From NCBI GenBank assembly GCA_021828085.1, contig JAKATE010000077.1, positions 1-8,792 on the forward strand: 8,792 nt of DNA, in the 5' to 3' direction. This stretch comes from Thermoplasmata archaeon. GTDB taxonomy: Archaea > Thermoplasmatota > Thermoplasmata > Lutacidiplasmatales > UBA184. The translations under genes and the position numbers were made by a program. Positions 1 to 5,861 of the stretch are shown here, one piece after another. Every line of letters starts with the position of its first letter. Within the stretch, counting starts at the first letter, position 1. The notes under the pieces were generated by a model. The model was not told where the DNA came from. It searched no databases and saw only the letters and a program-made list of their open reading frames with translations.

Positions 1-1223
1 CGCCGGCCGGGCCCCCCTGGACGCTCCGGCCGAACTGGACCTTCGGGGTCCTTGCCATGGTCTTCATCGCCGAGCTCTTCATGGGGGCCGTGCTGAACCT
101 CGCCCTCGAGCCGGCCCAGTGGGTCGGGGCGATCCCCACGCTCGCGCTCTCGGGCCCCCCCCTGACCGTCCTCGCCCACGCGTTCGAGAACGGCTTCTGG
201 TTCTTCGCGCTCACGGCGGGCTCGACCTGGTACCTGGCCATGATGGGGGCGGAGATGGGGATGCTCGTCGTCTTCAAGTTCCGCGAGACCCGCTCGGGGG
301 AGACGCGGCTGCGCCTGGGCCTCATGCTGGCGAGCTACGCCGCCTTCGTGGTCTGGTTCCCGAGCGTGTACTACTCCCAGATGCTCCCCCACGCCCCCTC
401 CGGCACCAGTGTGCCCCTGCTCGGCTGGAGCATGGGCATTGGGAGCGCAGCCCTTGCCCCCGCGGTCTTCGGGGCGGTCCTCGGCACCTACGTCCTCACC
501 GCCGTCCTCTCCGTCCTCTTCGGCCGGCGCTGGCTCTGCTCGACGTTCTGCTCTGCCCCGCTGATGTTCCAGGGGACGACCATCGACGCCATGAGCTCGT
601 TCAACCGCTCCTCGCCCCTGGCCCGGCGCTATCTCAGCAGCCGCTTCTCGGGGGCCTACTCGGCCACCCTCGGCGTCGTCATGACCTCCCTCGTGGGACT
701 CTCGGTGCTCTCGTACTCGAACACCGCCGGCCTCACCGACGTACGGATCCTCGGGTTGGACCCCACGGTCTTCCTCTACGTCCTCTCCTTCAACGTGATG
801 TGGTACGTGCTCTTCGTGACCATCCCGTACACGGGGAACTACAACTGCGTCACCCTGGGCTGGTGCTACACCGGCATCATCGCCCAGGCGTTCCAGAAGG
901 TCGGCTTCTACAGCCTGCGGGTGAAGGACCGCGAGGTCTGCCGGCGCTGCACCACCCTCGATTGCGCCAAGAAGTGCCCGGTGGGGCTCGTGGACATGCC
1001 CGGGCACTTCCGGACCAAGGGCGTCTTCCGCAGCTCCAAGTGCTGCGGCGTCGGGGACTGCGTCGAGGCCTGTCCGTACGACAACATCTACTTCCACGAT
1101 GTCCGGCACTGGCTTCGGGCCCGGCGGACACCCGTCCCGGTGAAGGAGAAGGCCCGGCTCCCGATGGTGGGCACGCCTTCCCCGGCCGCGACGGCCCGGG
1201 AGGGAACGGCAACGACCCGGTAG
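1..1223 (+). CDS. Membrane-bound 4Fe-4S protein, NapH/CcoG-like (5' end outside window)
   Basis: Probably an electron-transfer membrane protein. The frame is open from base 3 through the ATG at 57, and the residues before that Met (WTFGVLA) run into its first hydrophobic segment, so the true start lies upstream. Counting from the Met at 57, about six hydrophobic segments are visible (near 1-17, 45-73, 88-106, 126-156, 202-220 and 237-257). Two Cys pairs follow membrane segments: C161/C165 (WLCSTFC) and C264/C270 (NYNCVTLGWC), the arrangement seen in NapH/CcoG/NosR-type proteins. A ferredoxin-like tail follows: C295-x2-C298-x4-C303-x3-C307-P, then KCCGVGDCVEACP with C329, C330, C335 and C339. 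The second motif has Val where the second canonical Cys should be and an extra Cys at the preceding-but-one position. The last 35 residues are a polar tail. The partner complex and electron donor cannot be told from this window. The class is fairly sure; the specific role is unknown. Confidence 0.82.
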   Translation, partial: PAGPPWTLRPNWTFGVLAMVFIAELFMGAVLNLALEPAQWVGAIPTLALSGPPLTVLAHAFENGFWFFALTAGSTWYLAMMGAEMGMLVVFKFRETRSGETRLRLGLMLASYAAFVVWFPSVYYSQMLPHAPSGTSVPLLGWSMGIGSAALAPAVFGAVLGTYVLTAVLSVLFGRRWLCSTFCSAPLMFQGTTIDAMSSFNRSSPLARRYLSSRFSGAYSATLGVVMTSLVGLSVLSYSNTAGLTDVRILGLDPTVFLYVLSFNVMWYVLFVTIPYTGNYNCVTLGWCYTGIIAQAFQKVGFYSLRVKDREVCRRCTTLDCAKKCPVGLVDMPGHFRTKGVFRSSKCCGVGDCVEACPYDNIYFHDVRHWLRARRTPVPVKEKARLPMVGTPSPAATAREGTATTR

Positions 1224-1250
1224 ACCGGTCCCTCCTCGGCGTCGGACCGA

Positions 1251-1532
1251 TCAGACGATGTGGAAGTCCCGGGAGCCCGGGTCGAGCGGCAGCTCAGCGA
1301 CGCGGGTGACCGTATGGGCGTGGCTCGCTCCCCGGGGGCCCGAGATCCGCTCCCGGAAGTGCTCGAGCCGGCGAGGGTCCCCCTCGGCTTCGATCTCTAC
1401 CGTTCCGTCGGGGCGGTTGGAGACCCACCCCACGATCCCCAGTCGGTCGGCCGTCTCGACGACGCGCGCCCGGTAGCCGACCCCCTGGACCCGGCCGGTG
1501 GCGATCAATCTCCAGCGCTCACGCGCGGGCAC
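1251..1532 (-). CDS. acyP: Acylphosphatase
   Basis: Small cytosolic enzyme that hydrolyses the carboxyl-phosphate bond of acyl phosphates. With the GTG start at 1532 it is 93 residues, the usual family size. The phosphate-binding loop is GRVQGVGYR (residues 13-21) with catalytic Arg21, and the second motif is GWVSNRPDGTVEIEAEGD with catalytic Asn39. The Arg-Asn spacing of 18 matches the classical enzymes. The open frame continues upstream to a GTG at 1745 that overlaps the end of the RIO-like kinase, but those 71 extra residues are Arg/Pro/Gly-rich with no family similarity, so I reject them. A weak TATA-like CTACTACC lies about 21-27 nt before the GTG, which would suit a leaderless message. 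The stop lies 27 bp from the convergent stop of the iron-sulfur gene. Identity is secure; the start could also be the TTG at residue 9. Confidence 0.9.
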   Translation of the reverse strand: MPARERWRLIATGRVQGVGYRARVVETADRLGIVGWVSNRPDGTVEIEAEGDPRRLEHFRERISGPRGASHAHTVTRVAELPLDPGSRDFHIV

Positions 1533-1734
1533 GCTGGGCCGAGTCCGCGCGAGGTAGTAGGCTTTCCCCGGTCGGGGCGCGCCTCTTGGGCACGCCCACG
1601 CCTCTCCCCTGCGGCGAAACGGTCGAAGCGCTCTCGGTCCCTTGCGGCGGGTTCCCGGGTCCTCCCGACGGTCATCCCGGCGAGCCCCCCGACCGACGGG
1701 GGCCGGGAGGGGCTCGGGAGCGGCGCCTTCCCTT
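1533..1734. other. Spacer between RIO kinase and acylphosphatase
   Basis: This 202-base stretch is open in the acylphosphatase frame, but the implied peptide is low-complexity Arg/Pro/Gly. I see no domain, no clear hairpin followed by a T-run, and no strong promoter apart from the weak TATA-like element near 1552-1559. It may be a long 5' region of the acylphosphatase message, read from the RIO gene or from its own promoter. Confidence 0.4.
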
Positions 1735-2472
1735 TCAGAGGACACCGTAGCGGTCGATCTGGCGTCGTACCCGGTCCAGGAGCGCCGGGGGCTCGAAGGA
1801 GAGGCCGTAGCGTCCGAAGTACCGCTCGAGGGTCCCCAGCCCCTTCTCCAACGCGCGGAGCGCCTCGAAGAGGCGCTCCCACGGGGGAGAGCCCAGCCGG
1901 TCGATCCGGATCCCCGCGGCGAGATCGATGAACCAGGGATCGCCCTGGAAGACCAGGATGTTGAAGGGGCTCAGGTCCGAGTGGATGATGCCGGCCTCCG
2001 CGAGCCCCTCGATCCCGTCCAGGGTCCGATGGAGGAAGCCCTCCGGGTCCTCGAGCTCGGCGTGCTGGAGCATGGGGGCGGGGGTCTCCAGCGTCCCCAG
2101 GTACTGCATGGAGAACATGTTCTCCACGCGGGTCCCCGGAGCGGGGACCCGGGCGCCCCCTCCGTGCGCGTAGTACAACAGATCGAACTCCCGGAGGCTC
2201 CGTTGCCCCATGGACTCGAGCTTGACCGCGGAGCCGCCCCGATGGACCGTTCGGTACTGGCGGTAGACCTTCACCGCGAAGAGGGTTCCCCCGCGGCGGC
2301 AGAGGTAGACGTCCGCCTCCTTGCCGGAGCCGAGGCGCCGGCCCACTTCCGTGGCCAGACCGGCATCCCGGATGGACTGGGCGACCTCCGAGGTCCTCGG
2401 TTCGGCGAAGCGGATCTGTCCGGTGCGCACCTTCCAGTGCACGCTCTTGTCCAGGTATCCCGAGTTGGGCAT
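1735..2472 (-). CDS. RIO-family atypical protein kinase/ATPase (RIO1-like)
   Basis: RIO proteins are atypical Ser/Thr kinases or ATPases; family members act in small ribosomal subunit maturation. This one has 245 residues. It has a nucleotide loop LGSGKEADVY (47-56), where classical RIO1 has STGKEA; an invariant Lys in FAVKVYR (K68); REFDLLYYAHGGGARVPAP (94-112) like the RIO1 region before the hinge; ELEDPE (139-144); the catalytic loop IIHSDLSPFN with D166 and N171; and a metal-binding Asp in WFIDLAAG (D183), where RIO1 usually has a VSQ-type sequence. It lacks the N-terminal winged helix of RIO2. The ATG at 2472 is the first start after an in-frame TGA about 20 codons upstream, so it is well fixed. 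The GSG loop and LAAG make it divergent from textbook RIO1, so it may be a second RIO paralogue. Its substrate is unknown. Confidence 0.88.
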   Translation of the reverse strand: MPNSGYLDKSVHWKVRTGQIRFAEPRTSEVAQSIRDAGLATEVGRRLGSGKEADVYLCRRGGTLFAVKVYRQYRTVHRGGSAVKLESMGQRSLREFDLLYYAHGGGARVPAPGTRVENMFSMQYLGTLETPAPMLQHAELEDPEGFLHRTLDGIEGLAEAGIIHSDLSPFNILVFQGDPWFIDLAAGIRIDRLGSPPWERLFEALRALEKGLGTLERYFGRYGLSFEPPALLDRVRRQIDRYGVL

Positions 2473-2518
2473 TCTTGGTCCCGGCGGGGACCGGAAGTTC
2501 GAGGAGCAGGGGTGGGGC

Positions 2519-2584
2519 TCAGCGCCGGAGGCTCAGGGCGGAGGGGAGGATCGACGGCGAGCTGGTACCCACGAAGAAACCCAT
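2519..2584 (-). CDS. Possible small leader ORF upstream of the RIO-like kinase
   Basis: A 21-residue ORF (MGFFVGTSSPSIL...) starts at ATG 2584 and ends 46 nt before the kinase start. A strong Shine-Dalgarno-like GGGAGGTT lies at 2601-2594, 9 to 12 nt before this ATG. The same site is better spaced for a GTG at 2589 in another frame, which gives an 18-residue peptide, MPWVSSWVPARR.... Either could be a leader peptide, or the purine-rich run could be chance. I see no homology. It is listed because a probable promoter sits directly upstream and the leader would be about 140 nt long. Confidence 0.2.
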   Translation of the reverse strand: MGFFVGTSSPSILPSALSLRR

Positions 2585-2609
2585 GGCACCGTGAACCTCC
2601 CGGCCTTAG

Positions 2610-2647
2610 CCAAGACACACGACCCCGCGCCTCTATCTAAGTGTTTT
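2610..2647 (-). promoter_or_regulatory. Probable archaeal promoter for the RIO-like kinase
   Basis: Reading the minus strand, a purine-rich BRE-like GCGAAAAC is followed by CTTAGATAG (about 2641-2633), an AT-rich island in very GC-rich surroundings and just beyond the DinB stop. A start about 25 nt downstream would fall near 2611 and leave a leader of about 140 nt before the kinase ATG. Confidence 0.4.
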
Positions 2648-2692
2648 CGCCGGGGAGCGGGGCGAAACCTCCGGTTCGGCAGGACCCGCGGC

Positions 2693-3247
2693 TCAGGCCT
2701 TCCGGGCGCGCGAGGAGCGGGTCACGCGGATCCAGGTCATCTCCGGAGGGGGGAGATCGTCGACCCAGAGCGCCCCGATGACCTCTCCCAGATGGTGAGC
2801 CTGCTCGAAGGTGGTCTGAAAGACCGCGTCCGAGACGGTGTAGCGGCCCGGCATCCAGAACACCTGGATGGTCTTGCGGAGTTCCTTCGGGGTGAGGCGG
2901 GCGAGGTAACGGTCGACGACGAGCCAGACCCGGCGCTCGAAGGTGGCGAAGCTCCTCCAGTCCTTCGGCTTTCGGGCGGCGTCGCTGAAGAGGGACTGAA
3001 GCTCCTTGTCCGAGGTCCTCCCCTGGGCGATGTACCCGAACCAGACCTCGTGCACGTGGAGGATGTGCACGAGGGTGCCGAAGAGGGACTCGTGCCCGAT
3101 CCCCCGGGATCGCGTGGCTTGCCGCCACGGGAGCGCTCGGACCTTCCGGACGAAGCGGTCGAAGACCCGGCGGTTGTACTCGAAGAGCCCTCGCACCTGG
3201 GCGGGGGAGAGGGACGCGGCGACCGACCTCGGGGAAGCTGCGGGCAT
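2693..3247 (-). CDS. DinB-family (DinB/YfiT-like) protein
   Basis: A 184-residue four-helix-bundle protein of the DinB superfamily. Members often bind a metal ion, and some are thiol-dependent transferases; many have no known substrate. The signature is LVHILHVHEVWFGYI (about 59-73), the H-x5-E-x-W element of the first metal-ligand helix, and AHHLGEVIGALW (150-161), which corresponds to the HHRGQ-type element near the C-terminus. In the second element the residue at the first His position appears to be Glu148 and the RGQ is LGE, so metal binding may differ from the norm. W69 and F70 match the usual aromatic positions. The ATG at 3247 has no proper Shine-Dalgarno at distance, but a TATA-like CTTAAG is centred 26 nt upstream, which points to a leaderless message. 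It lies downstream of the HxlR regulator on the same strand, separated by 250 bp. The family call is good; the function is unknown. Confidence 0.85.
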   Translation of the reverse strand: MPAASPRSVAASLSPAQVRGLFEYNRRVFDRFVRKVRALPWRQATRSRGIGHESLFGTLVHILHVHEVWFGYIAQGRTSDKELQSLFSDAARKPKDWRSFATFERRVWLVVDRYLARLTPKELRKTIQVFWMPGRYTVSDAVFQTTFEQAHHLGEVIGALWVDDLPPPEMTWIRVTRSSRARKA

Positions 3248-3269
3248 CCTTCGCGGCAGGCGCGGAGGG

Positions 3270-3278
3270 GCTTAAGGA
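3270..3278 (-). promoter_or_regulatory. TATA-like box for DinB gene
   Basis: CTCCTTAAGCC on the minus strand has CTTAAG at 3276-3271, centred 26 nt before the ATG at 3247. This is the position expected of an archaeal box A when transcription begins at the start codon. The surroundings are GC-rich, so the element stands out. Confidence 0.45.
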
Positions 3279-3299
3279 GCGTCCCTGACGGCGTCCCTT

Positions 3300-3396
3300 G
3301 CCCCTGGAAGGGATCGCATTTCCCGTGCGAGCACGGGCGGGCGCCTCGCATTCGTCTTCCGCCTGCGTACGGTCCCTTCCCAACTTCCAGGGTGGA
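3300..3396. repeat. Distant inverted repeat CCCTGGAA / TTCCAGGG
   Basis: CCCTGGAAGGGA near 3301-3312 is matched by TCCC...TTCCAGGG near 3374-3394, in the spacer between the DinB and HxlR genes. The arms are about 70-80 nt apart and could close a large stem. A regulatory or structured-RNA role is possible but unsupported. The rest of the spacer (3248-3497) shows nothing I recognise. Confidence 0.25.
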
Positions 3397-3497
3397 CTCG
3401 GGCGAGGGGGGAGCTTCCGCGCCGGGAGGCCACCCGCCGTGCCTTCCCTCCGACCCGAAGGCGTTCTCGGGTCCCCTCGCGGGGAGGCAGACGGTGA

Positions 3498-4079
3498 TCA
3501 TCCCGAGCGAGAGCGCAGCTCCCTGGTCCCTTTGCGTCCGAGGGGATTCCTCTCGGCTGCCGAGTACGGTCCCAGGAGCACCGCCCCGGGGGAAGTCACG
3601 CTCGACCAGCCGACGGGTAGCTGACCGCTCCCCCAGGAGGCAGAGCTGGTATCGCGCGAGGGGCAACGTGTAGCCTTCGGCAGATCTGGTGTGACCGGTC
3701 TCCCCTGTAAAGAGGGGGCGGATTCCCCCGCCGCCTGGAGCAGCTCACAGATGGCCCGGAGGATGGGGAGAGCCCGGGCCCCTCTTTCGGTCAGCCGGTA
3801 GGCGGTGCGTAAGGGCCGGTCGTTAACAACGATGCGAGCGATGTAGCCATCCCGGCGGAGTTCCAAGAGGCGGCGGGAGAGGGCCCTTCGCGTCAGGCCC
3901 TGGTCGAGCCTCTGCAGCCGTCCGAAGCTCGGTTCATTCTCCCCCTGGAGGACCTCGAGGATGGGAATCGTCCACATCTTCCCGAGCGGGCCGAGGTCCA
4001 GCACGCGGGCCGGCCCCGGGGTGTGCGCGGCCGGGCCCTGGGGAAGTTCCAGAGGAGGGCCGGATGCGACGGTCGGCAT
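3498..4079 (-). CDS. HxlR-type winged-helix transcriptional regulator
   Basis: DNA-binding regulator of 193 residues. The HxlR/MarR-like winged helix spans about residues 28-116: LGKMWTIPILEVL (helix 1, equivalent to the G-x-KW-x3-IL motif), FGRLQRLDQGLTRRALSRRLLELRRDGYI (52-80, recognition helix region), the wing IARIVVNDRPLRTAYRLTERG (80-100), then a helix ALPILRAICELLQAA. The ATG at 4079 is chosen because the preceding residues in the open frame are low complexity. GGAGG lies 3 nt before it and two TATA-like boxes lie further up. The C-terminal 77 residues (after about 117) are Pro/Ser/Arg-rich and absent from ordinary HxlR proteins, which usually end soon after the last helix. They may be a natural tail or the result of a frameshift. 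Known HxlR members respond to oxidants, electrophiles or small metabolites; the signal here is unknown. The nearby DinB gene may be a target (inference only). Confidence 0.82.
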   Translation of the reverse strand: MPTVASGPPLELPQGPAAHTPGPARVLDLGPLGKMWTIPILEVLQGENEPSFGRLQRLDQGLTRRALSRRLLELRRDGYIARIVVNDRPLRTAYRLTERGARALPILRAICELLQAAGESAPSLQGRPVTPDLPKATRCPSRDTSSASWGSGQLPVGWSSVTSPGAVLLGPYSAAERNPLGRKGTRELRSRSG

Positions 4080-4082
4080 GTG

Positions 4083-4142
4083 CCTCCGCGGCAGGTACGG
4101 AGTGGGAGTAGTTATTCGCGTGGGGGACTGGAAGTATACCCG
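4083..4142 (-). promoter_or_regulatory. Promoter region and ribosome binding site of the HxlR gene
   Basis: On the minus strand GGGTATACTTCC (4142-4131) and GAATAACTAC (4117-4108) are the only AT-rich patches near the gene. The first would give a leader of about 30 nt and the second an almost leaderless transcript. GGAGG at 4087-4083 sits 3 nt before the ATG, which is short for a Shine-Dalgarno site. TATAC is near-palindromic, so the first box could also act on the plus strand. Confidence 0.35.
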
Positions 4143-4536
4143 GCGGGAGGGCCCTCGTCCCAGCGTGAGGGCGAAGGGGCCGCGCCCTCCCGGGCGGCCC
4201 AACACCCTTCGGCTTCTCCACCGACGGGGGCCACCCCGGTCGTTGGTGGACTCAAGCCCCCGGGAGATCTGGTGAGGAATCCCGGGCATGACCCTTGGAG
4301 CGGTCGACGGGGCCCCCGAGAGGAGTTCGCGCCAAGCCGGGCGCGGGAGCTCCTCGCGAAGGCGCGAAGTTAGCGCGTGAAGGCGCTCCAAGGGGAGGGC
4401 GTCGCTCTTATGCACCGGTACCCCCAGAAGAGGTGGTCCCGGAGCGCTCCGATGTCTCCACCTATTTCGGGAAATTGGAGGCTCGGCCCTGGTCCATCCG
4501 CCTCCCGCAGAGCGCTCCAGCTCGACCAAGGCCGGG
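4143..4536. other. Gene-poor spacer between HxlR gene and decayed module
   Basis: About 390 bases without a gene I can defend. Open frames exist on both strands, but their peptides are Arg/Pro/Gly-rich and match no family. There are several copies of a GGAGCGCTCC-like sequence (a perfect palindrome near 4440-4449, half-sites near 4291, 4383 and 4510). A 15-nt stretch at 4248-4262 resembles the T-arm of the tRNA-Thr downstream (12 of 15 positions). The area could hold remnants of a lost gene. Confidence 0.35.
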
Positions 4537-4591
4537 CATATGATAAGTTCGTACACCTATTCCCAATTTTTAGGGGCAGCAGGGGGGACCG
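4537..4591 (+). promoter_or_regulatory. AT-rich promoter island of the antitoxin-like gene
   Basis: CATATGATAAG (about 4537-4547) and CCAATTTTTAG (4563-4573) are by far the most AT-rich sequences nearby. The second is centred about 23 nt before the ATG at 4592, close to the leaderless position. The first would give a leader of about 24 nt containing GGGGGGA as a weak ribosome binding site. An in-frame TAG at 4571-4573 rules out an upstream extension of the gene. Confidence 0.45.
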
Positions 4592-4987
4592 ATGCCGCTG
4601 ACCTTCGAGGAGTCGGGCGCTCTCACCTTCGGGGAGAGCGAGTTCAGTTCTTCGGAGTTCGGGCGTCGGCTCGGCATCGACTGAGGGGCGAAGGTCCTGA
4701 GCGAATCGAAGCACCGGGGAGTGGTCGCTCGGACAGGACGCGGTCGTTGCCGGTTCCTCACCCCCTCCGGGCGTCCCGACCTGCGCTCCCTGGAGTGGGG
4801 TCGGGTCCGGAGGATCCTTCTCGACGGTCCGGATCCCAGGGCTTGGACGGGTTCCACCGCGGTGGAGGTCTGGACGCGAGGGGGCTACGTGGTCGCCCCC
4901 TCCGCCTTCGCGCGCGTGTTCTCCTTGGCTGTGCCGGAGAGGTCGCTCCAGCTCTGGGAGAAGTACCTCCAAAGGCATGGGCTCTAG
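4592..4987 (+). pseudogene. Winged-helix antitoxin-like gene interrupted by one in-frame TGA
   Basis: Read in one frame, 4592-4987 encodes 131 positions with a single TGA at 4682-4684 (codon 31) and a TAG end. The first part (MPLTFEESGALTF...EFGRRLGID) and the second (GAKVLSESKHRGVVARTGRGRCRF, then LTPSGRPDL and a C-terminal helix PERSLQLWEKYLQRHGL) join into a winged-helix pattern: FGRRLGID-x-GAKVLSE is the helix-turn-helix, and HRGVVARTGRGRCRF is the helix 3 end and wing. The stop falls inside the helix-turn-helix, where one substitution (for example CGA to TGA) would explain it. No frame change is needed. A restart at GTG 4721 would make 88 residues without the helix-turn-helix. Position upstream of a nucleotidyltransferase suggests the antitoxin of an AbiEi/AbiEii-like pair (inference). 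Readthrough or a sequencing error are alternatives. Confidence 0.65.
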
Positions 4988-5018
4988 GTCAAGCCCCGGA
5001 AACGAGTCGGGGCCTAGA
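4983..5018 (+). terminator. Strong hairpin overlapping the antitoxin-like stop codon
   Basis: TCTAG (4983-4987) and GCCCCG (4993-4998) pair perfectly with CGGGGC (5008-5013) and CTAGA (5014-5018), giving 11 base pairs with a 5-nt bulge (GTCAA) on the 5' side and a 9-nt loop GAAACGAGT. The 5' arm contains the TAG stop of the upstream gene. No T-run follows. It may be a terminator, an mRNA stability element or a translational element between the two genes. Confidence 0.4.
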
Positions 5019-5056
5019 TCGAGCTTGTGCCGGTCCGACGATGGAGGTCCGCCACC

Positions 5057-5841
5057 GTGGGGGGAGAGCCCGTCATCCCCAGGGGTGAAGTGCTGACCCT
5101 GATACGGGGACATCCTTCCGTCTTCGCGGGGGCCGAAGAGCTGTTGGTTGACCGACCCGGCTGATCGAGAGCGCGAGGTCACGTCGATCCTCGACGCTTA
5201 GGACTGGAGGGAACGCGAATGCCTCATCGGTGGATACGCGCTCTCCGCCCACGGAGAGCCCCGCTACTCTCGCGACCCTGACTTCGTGATTCCCACGGAA
5301 AGCACGGTACGCGCGCGTGGCGTCGGGAAGAGCTCGAATTCTCGCATCGTCCCGGTCGAAGTCCGGGGCGACCGGACGCACTTCCGGACGGTCTGACCCT
5401 CTACTGCGGTCCGCTCTCCGACGACCGGATGATCGGACGGGTTCGGGATCGGGGAACCCAGTCATCGTACCCCGCCGATGGATCTCCTCCCGCTGTCGGG
5501 AGATGCGACTCCTCCTCCTCACCGGAAGTACGCATAGGCCCGTGAGGGTCTGCCGCCCAGAGGCCCTCTGGGTCCTCAAGATCCTCTTCGGGCGCAACCA
5601 AGACCTGGGCGATCTCTTCGCTCTATCCTCTGAGGCTGTGGATCTCGGAGAGGTCCGTGGGATCCTGCGCCAGGTGATGAACCCCGCGTTGAGGGAGAGG
5701 CTCGAGGATGAGGCCCCCCGGCTCGGGTCCCGCGGGATCTATGCCGACTCGCAAGGGGGGAGATTCCTGCGGTCTTCTTCGGGCACCCCCCCGCGTGACT
5801 AGGAGGAGCTCAAGCGACGGTTCTCGGAGGTCATTTCGTAG
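5057..5841 (+). pseudogene. Nucleotidyltransferase (AbiEii-like toxin) gene, frameshifted and stop-interrupted
   Basis: Joining three frames recovers one protein of about 260 residues. Segment 1, from GTG 5057: GGEPVIPRGEVLTLIRGHPS...EELLVDRPG, ending at TGA 5162. Segment 2, from about 5157: ADREREVTSILDA, TAG at 5199-5201, then DWRERECLIGGYALSAHGEPRYSRDPDFVIP and VPVEVRG to about 5370. This holds the nucleotidyltransferase core GGYALSAHG with the D-x-D metal motif at 5274-5282. Segment 3, about 5381-5461: LPDGLTLYCGPLSDDRMIGRVRDRG. Segment 4, about 5461 onward: VIVPRRW, then RPEALWVLKILFGRNQDLGDLFALSS (5557-5634) and NPALRERL, TAG at 5800-5802, then EELKRRFSEVIS and the final TAG at 5839. 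The second TAG is probably a mutated TGG. Catalytic residues remain, but the frame is destroyed. An ATG at 5041 joined through the G-run 5059-5064 is an alternative start. The partner upstream suggests a decayed type IV-like toxin-antitoxin pair. Confidence 0.7.
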
Positions 5842-5849
5842 CCTCCTGA

Positions 5850-5861
5850 CCCCTTCGGGGG
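5850..5861 (+). terminator. UUCG-tetraloop hairpin after the pseudogene
   Basis: CCCC-TTCG-GGGG, a four-base-pair stem capped by the very stable cUUCGg tetraloop, begins 9 nt after the final TAG of the nucleotidyltransferase remnant. No T-run follows, so intrinsic termination is uncertain. Confidence 0.35.

Noticed and set aside
1533..1745. 71-residue N-terminal extension of acylphosphatase from GTG 1745
   Set aside because: Low-complexity residues, no family counterpart, and a 93-residue protein from 1532 already has the normal length.
1642..2640. Long plus-strand open frame (332 codons) over the RIO kinase
   Set aside because: It is antisense to a gene with clear kinase motifs; the peptide is a GC-driven shadow with no domain.
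2321..3673. Plus-strand open frame of 450 codons
   Set aside because: It spans the antisense of the RIO leader and the whole DinB gene; composition is Arg/Gly/Pro/Glu-rich shadow and no motif is seen.
4287..4518. GGAGCGCTCC-like repeats as operator sites
   Set aside because: GC-rich palindromes are expected often in this composition; copies are irregular in spacing and not tied to a promoter.
4080..4556. N-terminal extension of the HxlR regulator to 352 residues
   Set aside because: The upstream part is low complexity, while promoter-like AT patches and GGAGG lie directly before the ATG at 4079.
4370..5182. Minus-strand open frame of 270 codons across the antitoxin-like gene
   Set aside because: Pro/Gly/Arg-rich peptide with no recognisable domain; the plus strand shows winged-helix and nucleotidyltransferase patterns instead.
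5199..5841. Amber (pyrrolysine) recoding of the TAG codons
   Set aside because: The same gene also needs three frame changes, so readthrough would not restore it; decay is simpler.
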